DNA from: Nitrospiraceae bacterium | Lineage (GTDB): Bacteria > Nitrospirota > Nitrospiria > Nitrospirales > UBA8639 | Direction of reading: 5' to 3' | Length of the DNA: 11,321 bases | Assembly: GCA_003523945.1 (NCBI GenBank) | Contig: DOFS01000110.1 | Span: 1-11,321, forward strand | Shown here: one piece after another, positions 6,600 to 11,321 of the stretch | Layout of the letters: each line of letters opens with the position of its first letter | Position numbering within the stretch: the first letter of the stretch is position 1 | Position numbers and translations under genes: made by a program | The notes under the pieces: model-generated | Told to the model about the DNA's origin: nothing | Seen by the model: the letters and a program-made list of their open reading frames with translations, nothing else | Databases searched by the model: none

Positions 6600-6614
6600 A
6601 GGAGGAGGCCCGAT

Positions 6615-7505
6615 ATGAGTCTCGATTACGTAAAATTCACACCAGGTTTCGGAAAGTTTATGCCAAAAGAATATCGGGATATGGTCGAGCATGGTCCATT
6701 TGGGAAAAAGACCTCAGTGTCACAAGTGGGGACTTTTAAAGAAATCCTAGAGGAGCATCCTATGTGCGCGGGGTGTGCGATGACTTTGTTTATCCGCTTG
6801 GCTATCATTGCATTCCCTAACCCTGAAGATACGATCACAGTCGGAACGGCAGGGTGTGGGCGGCTAGCCATTTCCCAGGCAGCCATTCCGTTTGTTTATG
6901 GAAATTACGGCGATCAAAATGGGGTGGCCAGTGGGTTATCACGCGGACTTCGCTTGAGATTCGGAGATCGCCCCAAGGATGTTGTCGTGATGGCGGGTGA
7001 TGGGGGAATGGCAGACATTGGCTTTGCTCAAACTTTGCATTCCTGGTTTCGAAAAGAAAAATTTACGACCATCATGTTGGATAACGAGGTATATGGGAAT
7101 ACTGGTGGTCAAGAAAGCGGAATGACCAACAAAGGTCAGGTTTTGAAGATGGCGCCTTTGGGGAAAAAGTTTGAGAAGATGGATATGTTGGGAATGGCCA
7201 AGGTAGCAGGTTGTGCGTATGTGGCGACAGTGGTTCCTAACAACCCAAGAAGAGTAGAAAGTGTTATTAAAAAAGCGATTTTGATTGCACGAGAAGTGGG
7301 TCCAACGTATATCCAAGCCTATACCTCCTGTAATATCGAATATGCGATTCCAACAGATAAAGTGATGGAAGATGCCAAAGATGTGGAGAATGATCGTTAT
7401 GCATTTTCGGAATATCTTACAGAGGAAGCCAAGCAGCATTTAGGGCAATTGTATGGGTACAAAGAGTATCTTCCGAAACCTGCAGCTGCAGTAACCAAAG
7501 GGTAG
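6615..7505 (+). CDS. porB: 2-oxoacid:ferredoxin oxidoreductase, beta (TPP-binding) subunit
   Basis: The beta subunit holds thiamine pyrophosphate and a [4Fe-4S] cluster and, with alpha, forms the catalytic core. The product is 296 residues. Cluster cysteines are C51 and C54 (CAGC), C81 (TAGCGR) and probably C239 (YTSCN), the usual CxxC...C...C spread. The TPP/Mg site is GDGG (128-131) followed by DNEVYGNTGGQ (156-166), nearly identical to the pyruvate:ferredoxin oxidoreductase consensus. The start is fixed by a very strong GGAGGAGG six bases upstream. It is the first gene of a B-G-D-E-A operon that should catalyse reversible CoA-dependent 2-oxoacid oxidation. In an autotroph this runs as reductive carboxylation of acetyl-CoA or succinyl-CoA. 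Pyruvate is a reasonable guess for the substrate, but 2-oxoglutarate cannot be excluded. Confidence 0.92.
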   Translation: MSLDYVKFTPGFGKFMPKEYRDMVEHGPFGKKTSVSQVGTFKEILEEHPMCAGCAMTLFIRLAIIAFPNPEDTITVGTAGCGRLAISQAAIPFVYGNYGDQNGVASGLSRGLRLRFGDRPKDVVVMAGDGGMADIGFAQTLHSWFRKEKFTTIMLDNEVYGNTGGQESGMTNKGQVLKMAPLGKKFEKMDMLGMAKVAGCAYVATVVPNNPRRVESVIKKAILIAREVGPTYIQAYTSCNIEYAIPTDKVMEDAKDVENDRYAFSEYLTEEAKQHLGQLYGYKEYLPKPAAAVTKG

Positions 7506-7570
7506 TCGTCTACCACACAGTTGGATGCTTGGTTTAGATTCTCTTAAAGGTATGACAATGGAGGTTGAAA

Positions 7571-8305
7571 ATGGCTATTCGTTATAACATTCGTATGGCG
7601 GGCGTTGGTGGCCAGGGGGTGGTGACTGCATCCCACATTTTTAGCACGGCCGTCATTAATGCTGGAGGCGAAAGCACGATCGTACCTTTCTATGGGTCTG
7701 AAAAGCGAATGGCCCCCGTAGAAAGTTATGTGCGCGTCTCGAATGAGCCAATTTATGAAATTGGAGAAATTACCTTTCCCCATATTCTCATGGTCTTTCA
7801 TCCACAGTGCATCACTCATGGAAAGAGTTACACGAATCCTTTTTATTACGGGTTGAAAAAAGAGGGAGTCGTTCTTATCAATAGCAATACACCTATGAAT
7901 CTTGAGCCGGATCAAGCTGCGGAATTGAAAGAGCTGGGTGCCAAAATATACTACCTCCCAGCTACGCAGATGTCGTTAGACGTGGCGGGAATCGATTTGG
8001 CTACCAACATGGCTATGGTAGGAGCAATTGGCGCAATTACGGGACTTTCAACTATAGAGGCCACTGGTACGGCCGTGAAAGATCGATTTCTCGGAAAGGG
8101 TTTTGTTGTGTCAGGGGGAACTGCTGCATTGGATAGTGTGGTGGAAAGAAAGTTCAAGAAAAAGGCGGAATTGATTGAGAAAAACTTAGCGGTGGTAAAG
8201 GCTGGCTGGGATTACGCCGTCGATAATGGATGGACATTGGGAGCTTCTTCTATGGCCGACCAAACAACTAGTGCCGCAAATAAGGCGGCAAAAGCTTCGG
8301 TCTAA
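7571..8305 (+). CDS. porG: 2-oxoacid:ferredoxin oxidoreductase, gamma subunit
   Basis: This 244-residue product is the gamma subunit (domain III type) that packs against alpha and helps position CoA. The family marker is AGVGGQGVVTASHIF near the start (G11, G13-G14, G16), followed by the conserved FYGSEKRMAPVESYVRVS, where most relatives have SYGPEMRGG-like text. A later region IDLATNMAMVGAIGAITGL (about 135-155) also fits. The frame reaches back to TTG 7565, but ATG 7571 has GGAGG (7560-7564) at ideal spacing, so I start there. The last 25 residues (SSMADQTTSAANKAAKASV) are an Ala-rich tail beyond the usual domain. It follows porB by 65 bases and precedes porD by 25. Confidence 0.9.
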   Translation: MAIRYNIRMAGVGGQGVVTASHIFSTAVINAGGESTIVPFYGSEKRMAPVESYVRVSNEPIYEIGEITFPHILMVFHPQCITHGKSYTNPFYYGLKKEGVVLINSNTPMNLEPDQAAELKELGAKIYYLPATQMSLDVAGIDLATNMAMVGAIGAITGLSTIEATGTAVKDRFLGKGFVVSGGTAALDSVVERKFKKKAELIEKNLAVVKAGWDYAVDNGWTLGASSMADQTTSAANKAAKASV

Positions 8306-8330
8306 AAAAGAAAATTGAAAGGGGAGAGCG

Positions 8331-8654
8331 ATGTATCTTGTTGCAAATATAGATATAGATATTTGTGCTGCAACCAGCTGTAAGTTGTGCACACAGTTCT
8401 GTCCGGAAGCCAATACGATTCAGTATGATACGGAAGCGGGAAAGGACAGGGGATTAAAGTATGGATCGGCCTATGTAGCCGTCGACCGTTGTAAGGGTTG
8501 TGCTCAATGCGTATGGGTGTGTGACAATATGGCCAAGCACCATGCCATTAAAATGGAAATGATCGATCAAATTGGGGATGCGGCACTCACCGAAAATATT
8601 TCCTACTTGGAAAAAAATACTAAAGCGGTCCTTGCCAGTCCGCTAAGGGGATAA
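8331..8654 (+). CDS. porD: 2-oxoacid:ferredoxin oxidoreductase, delta (2[4Fe-4S]) subunit
   Basis: The delta subunit relays electrons between the catalytic cluster and external ferredoxin. The 107-residue product has two four-cysteine groups. The second is standard: C54-x2-C57-x2-C60-x3-C64. The first is C12-x4-C17-x2-C20-x3-C24-Pro, with four residues rather than two between the first pair. A ligand is present at each position, so two clusters are likely, with altered geometry or a slightly different role for the first. Residues 25-50 form a longer linker between clusters than in small bacterial ferredoxins, and about 40 residues follow the second cluster. GGGGAG (8321-8326) precedes the ATG at 8331 with close but workable spacing. 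The gene sits between porG and porE, as expected for a five-subunit enzyme. Confidence 0.88.
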   Translation: MYLVANIDIDICAATSCKLCTQFCPEANTIQYDTEAGKDRGLKYGSAYVAVDRCKGCAQCVWVCDNMAKHHAIKMEMIDQIGDAALTENISYLEKNTKAVLASPLRG

Positions 8655-8694
8655 TTTAATAAAGTCATTTCATACTCATCAATCGGAGTCCAAC

Positions 8695-9456
8695 GTGGAA
8701 TTAACGAAAGAGCTAGAAAATGCAATCGTGGCTCCAGGGCCACAAGGTTTCCATCCTCCATCGGCCGCAGAGCTGGGTGTGTTGCCTCCAGACTCAGGAA
8801 TGGGCCTCAAATTCGGGCATATTGTAGAGGAAGAACGAGCCTTGGAAGCTATGGCGCATTCGATGTTCACAAGGAAAAATGCCACCATCTTCCCTGGGCC
8901 GATGGTCTTATGGGCATGGAATGACCATGCCGCTGATAAGGCGAAGGCGGTCTTGGAGTTGGCGGCCCAAATTCCTGACGTATTGATAATTCCAATGCCA
9001 GACTACCGACCAAAGTATCCAAAAGTTGAGCCAGAAGAAGTCATCAATCCTAATCATCCCAACCTTACGATATGGGGGAATAAGATTGAGGCCTGTATCT
9101 TTATTGGGGTGCATTGCCACTATGCGAATTTAACACTCAAGATGATCCGAGCTGGAACCAATTGCTGGACTTCTGCTATTTGCGCGGAACAAGGCCATGA
9201 GGATGCCATGTTTACGGTTCGAGATTCTGATGCGGCAAAAATTAGGCGAGCCGCAGCTGTATTTAAGAGAGTCCGGGAAGAAATGGGAATCAAATTGCCA
9301 GAAAGTGGGAATAATGTTCGTTTTACTGGGCTGCAATCCAGGGTCCATAGTGGCCAAACGCACACCAATCCTTTGGATTTCAGTATAGAAAGTCCTACTG
9401 ATGGAAATGCCGCGGCGTTTGGCCATAAAGCCGAACACATGCAAAAAGAAGCATGA
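8695..9456 (+). CDS. porE: 2-oxoacid:ferredoxin oxidoreductase, epsilon (accessory) subunit
   Basis: This 253-residue protein belongs to the extra subunit found in five-subunit oxidoreductases of Nitrospira, Leptospirillum and Hydrogenobacter-type bacteria. Databases often describe it by weak similarity to a carbon monoxide dehydrogenase subunit. Its biochemical role is poorly known. No TPP or ferredoxin motif is seen. A segment at 134-168 is rich in possible metal ligands: C134, H140, C141, H142, C157, C163 and H168. The C-terminal 30 residues carry further histidines (H218, H223, H244, H248). A Rossmann-like strand pattern (VLIIPMPDY; ACIFIGVHC) suggests an alpha/beta fold. The GTG start at 8695 is backed by GGAG at 8685-8688, six bases away. 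Identity rests mainly on gene context and family likeness. Confidence 0.8.
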   Translation: MELTKELENAIVAPGPQGFHPPSAAELGVLPPDSGMGLKFGHIVEEERALEAMAHSMFTRKNATIFPGPMVLWAWNDHAADKAKAVLELAAQIPDVLIIPMPDYRPKYPKVEPEEVINPNHPNLTIWGNKIEACIFIGVHCHYANLTLKMIRAGTNCWTSAICAEQGHEDAMFTVRDSDAAKIRRAAAVFKRVREEMGIKLPESGNNVRFTGLQSRVHSGQTHTNPLDFSIESPTDGNAAAFGHKAEHMQKEA

Positions 9457-9499
9457 TTAAATTATTGAATTTTCACTTAAGTAATAGGGGGGTAAAACC

Positions 9500-10852
9500 A
9501 TGAGCGAAGCCCTTGAATCAGAAGTCAAAACAAATCCCCAAGGTGATCCAATTACGAGTGCACCAGCCGCACCATCTGTTGATAGCGAAAAGGGAAGAAA
9601 AGACCCTCATGGAGAAGCCAAACGCCAGCGGGAAGTCTCCCCGGAATATATGTTTTTTGAAGCTCCTCGGGAACGGGAATTTATCACGGGAAGTGAATGT
9701 GCAAAAGAAGCGGTGAGGCGATCGAATGTAGATATGTCCGTGGCCTATCCCATTACCCCACAAAGTGAAACATTGCAATTAATTGGGGTTTTGTATGGGG
9801 AAGGGTATGTGAAGGAATTCTATCGGGGCGAGGAAGAATATGGCGTCATGTCGGCAATTGCTGGGGCCTCGCGCGCAGGTGTTAGAGCCTTTACGGCTAC
9901 GGCTGGTCCTGGAACATTGCGAGGTCTTGAGCCTATCGTCTCCTGGGCTGGGCACCGTCTTCCTGCCGTTTGCATGTTTACATGCAGAGTCGTCAATGCT
10001 CCGCTGGCTATCCAACCGGATAATGTGGAAATTGCCTACCTTTTGAATAGCGGAATGCTCGTGTTCCATGCTGAAAATCAACAAGACCTGTTCGATTTTA
10101 TTATGAAGGGCTTCATTATCAGCGAAAAAAATGATGTAACGCTCCCTGTAGGTGTTTGTTGTGATGGGTTTTTTGTGACTCATGCTCGAGGCTATTGTTC
10201 CATGCAGGATCGTGGTTTAAAGCTACCTGCTCGAGACCCCTATCGCGGTTCCGTGCCGGTTTTGGACGCAGAAAATCCTCCTGCTCGTTTGTCACGTGAT
10301 GCTCCGGTACAAAAATCGAACTTTATGGCCTACAACATTCACGCGGTATGGCAGCAGGAAGTGTGGGCTGGCGTTGAGCGGTCAAGAAAATATATTGATC
10401 TATATATGGATGGCTTATTAGAAGCTCAGGATGTGGAAGAAGCAGATGTTATCCTTATTGCTTCGGGGAGTGCAGCGGCCCAATCACGGGAAGCGGTCCG
10501 CCAATGTAAGGAAAAAGGCATTAAAGCAGGATTAATCAAGATTCGTTCCTTGCGACCTTTCCCAACAAACGAACTGAGGAAACTGTGTGGAAATGCCAAG
10601 CTTATTGTCATTCCCGAGTTTAATTATGTCGGGTGGTTGGCTAAAGATGTGGCTACGGCAATTTATGGGTTCTCCAATGCAAAAATTGTGGCTGGTCCCC
10701 ATGTCTATGGGGGAATGTCCATGCCAGTTGAAATGATTACGGATGAAGTGGAATGTGGTTTGACTGGTAAAAAGTCCAATACAGTTCCTCCTTCAGCAAT
10801 TATGGGAGCGGCAGATCCGGCCGCCGTGGCCGAATTTATGAAAAGCATATAA
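9500..10852 (+). CDS. porA: 2-oxoacid:ferredoxin oxidoreductase, alpha subunit
   Basis: The alpha subunit carries the PP-binding-like domain (I) and the transketolase C-terminal-like domain (II). The product has 450 residues. The conserved start of domain I is SECAKEAVRRSNVDMSVAYPITPQSE (YPITP at 83-87), then EEEYGVMSAIAGASRAGVRAFTATAGPGTLRG (GPG at 136-138). Domain II (about 315-440) is ADVILIASGSAAAQSREAV, IRSLRPFPTNELR and VIPEFNYVGWLAKDV. The first 60 residues are an extra, mostly polar region rich in Pro, Ala, Lys and Glu before the core, probably disordered. AGGGGGGT just upstream supports ATG 9500. This is the last and largest gene of the operon and is followed by two hairpins and a terminator. 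Together with porB it would form the acyl-transfer active site. Confidence 0.92.
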   Translation: MSEALESEVKTNPQGDPITSAPAAPSVDSEKGRKDPHGEAKRQREVSPEYMFFEAPREREFITGSECAKEAVRRSNVDMSVAYPITPQSETLQLIGVLYGEGYVKEFYRGEEEYGVMSAIAGASRAGVRAFTATAGPGTLRGLEPIVSWAGHRLPAVCMFTCRVVNAPLAIQPDNVEIAYLLNSGMLVFHAENQQDLFDFIMKGFIISEKNDVTLPVGVCCDGFFVTHARGYCSMQDRGLKLPARDPYRGSVPVLDAENPPARLSRDAPVQKSNFMAYNIHAVWQQEVWAGVERSRKYIDLYMDGLLEAQDVEEADVILIASGSAAAQSREAVRQCKEKGIKAGLIKIRSLRPFPTNELRKLCGNAKLIVIPEFNYVGWLAKDVATAIYGFSNAKIVAGPHVYGGMSMPVEMITDEVECGLTGKKSNTVPPSAIMGAADPAAVAEFMKSI

Positions 10853-10873
10853 CTCAATTGCTCATCAATTGAG
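10853..10873 (+). repeat. 8-bp hairpin right after porA
   Basis: CTCAATTG (10853-10860) and CAATTGAG (10866-10873) are a perfect 8-bp inverted repeat with a 5-base loop, starting at the base after the porA stop codon. No T-run follows, so alone it would not terminate. It may help stop ribosome trailing or 3' decay before the true terminator. Confidence 0.55.
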
Positions 10874-10882
10874 GAAATTTAT

Positions 10883-10916
10883 AAGCCCGTCCCAATTTTC
10901 ATTGGGACGGGCTTTT
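10883..10916 (+). terminator. Rho-independent terminator of the oxidoreductase operon
   Basis: A perfect 14-bp stem, AAGCCCGTCCCAAT (10883-10896) with ATTGGGACGGGCTT (10901-10914), closes on a TTTC loop and ends in TTTT. It is GC-rich at its base and lies 31 bases after the porA stop. The AA/TT pairs at the base make it potentially active in both directions. Because the gene to the right is on the same strand, it mainly insulates surE from the operon. Confidence 0.9.
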
Positions 10917-10998
10917 CTGTGCCTACATGAAAAAATTGATTCATGAATAGAAAAGCTGTTGATAAGCACAGGCTCCTGATAAAGTAAAAGCTCCGATA

Positions 10999-11321
10999 AT
11001 GATCGATTCTTCTCCGACACACCCAATTCTGGTCACCAATGATGATGGGATTAGTGCTCCTGGCCTCAAAGTATTAGCTGAGGCTTTGCGCCCATTAGGG
11101 GAAATTTGGGTTGTGGCCCCGGAGAAGACCCAAAATGCCGTTGGTCGTTCAATGACCTTACATAAACCATTGCGACTGCGTTCAATAAAAAAGCGATGGT
11201 ATGCCGTTAATGGAACCCCGGCGGATTGTGTGACTCTAGCTGTTTGTCATCTTTTATCCTCTTGCATTCCCAGATTGGTGGTGTCTGGGATCAATAAGGG
11301 TTGGAATTTAGGTGATGATGT
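10999..11321 (+). CDS. surE: 5'-nucleotidase SurE (partial, 3' end outside window)
   Basis: SurE is a metal-dependent nucleotidase/phosphatase of nucleoside 5'- and 3'-monophosphates, often in stress or stationary-phase gene sets. The first 107 residues are visible. The metal-binding start is ILVTNDDGISAPGLKVLAE, with D15 and D16. Later come VVAPEKTQNAVGRSMTLHKPL, AVNGTPADCVTLAV and SGINKGWNLGDDV. Aligned with the Thermotoga SurE sequence as I recall it, the metal-site Ser39 corresponds to N46 here (QNAVG instead of RSATG); the conserved Asn of SGINKG is kept. The ATG at 10999 has no strong ribosome-binding site; it was chosen because the conserved TNDDG lies 14 residues in, and the frame runs open from there. 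The gene continues past the right edge. It is separated from the oxidoreductase operon by a strong terminator, so it likely has its own promoter. Confidence 0.9.
   Translation, partial: MIDSSPTHPILVTNDDGISAPGLKVLAEALRPLGEIWVVAPEKTQNAVGRSMTLHKPLRLRSIKKRWYAVNGTPADCVTLAVCHLLSSCIPRLVVSGINKGWNLGDD

Larger units (their letters stand above)
6192..6614. other. Non-coding stretch before the oxidoreductase operon
   Basis: There are 423 bases without a gene. Near the M23 stop are a short perfect palindrome CCAGGCCTGG (6201-6210) and weak stems, including AAGACC (6295-6300) / GGTCTT (6323-6328) followed by CTTTT, which might act as a poor terminator. The right half holds the palindrome at 6471-6488, a TTGACA hexamer at 6489-6494, and a small stem just before the porB ribosome-binding site. 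These are listed separately. No known riboswitch or tRNA was recognised. Confidence 0.5.

Noticed and set aside
6363..6692. 109-codon minus-strand frame across the porB leader
   Set aside because: It overlaps the porB start and the promoter-like elements, has no recognisable motif and no good start context.
6939..7439. 166-codon minus-strand frame inside porB
   Set aside because: It lies fully within a strongly conserved gene; its Cys/His-rich translation is what the opposite strand of porB gives.

Overview
The window looks like chromosomal DNA of a Nitrospirota bacterium, most likely a Nitrospira-type nitrite oxidiser or close relative. The main reason is a complete five-subunit 2-oxoacid:ferredoxin oxidoreductase operon (6615-10852) of the kind used in the reductive TCA cycle by Nitrospira, Leptospirillum and Hydrogenobacter. 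LolA and a lipoprotein indicate a Gram-negative, two-membrane cell. The genus is an inference from gene content and protein flavour; no rRNA or other marker is present. All genes are on the + strand, and I see no mobile element, CRISPR array, tRNA or rRNA.

Left part (1-3483): the 3' end of ftsK (winged-helix gamma domain) overlaps lolA by one base, a pairing that recurs in many bacteria. A short receiver-domain protein with a C-terminal membrane helix follows, then an unrecognised exported protein whose stop overlaps the start of a Gph-like HAD phosphatase (ATGA). After a 168-base gap comes thrH, a second HAD-superfamily enzyme (phosphoserine phosphatase / homoserine phosphotransferase).

Middle part (3484-6614): a 323-base non-coding stretch holding a nested inverted repeat, an unrecognised lipoprotein, cutA, and a membrane-anchored M23 (LytM) peptidase with all zinc and catalytic residues. 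A 423-base non-coding stretch then leads into the oxidoreductase operon. It contains an 18-bp near-perfect palindrome directly abutting a consensus TTGACA hexamer, the best candidate regulatory site in the window.

Right part (6615-11321): genes for beta (TPP), gamma, delta (2[4Fe-4S] ferredoxin-like), epsilon (accessory) and alpha subunits, each with a good ribosome-binding site and short gaps. A small 8-bp hairpin and a strong 14-bp-stem terminator close the operon. The window ends inside surE, where a residue normally serine in the metal site reads as asparagine.

The oxidoreductase would reductively carboxylate acetyl-CoA or succinyl-CoA with reduced ferredoxin; which substrate cannot be read from sequence alone. 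I found no convincing wholly new multi-gene system. The points most worth checking are the membrane-tethered lone receiver, the epsilon subunit with its Cys/His cluster, the altered cysteine spacing in the delta subunit, and the palindrome before the operon.
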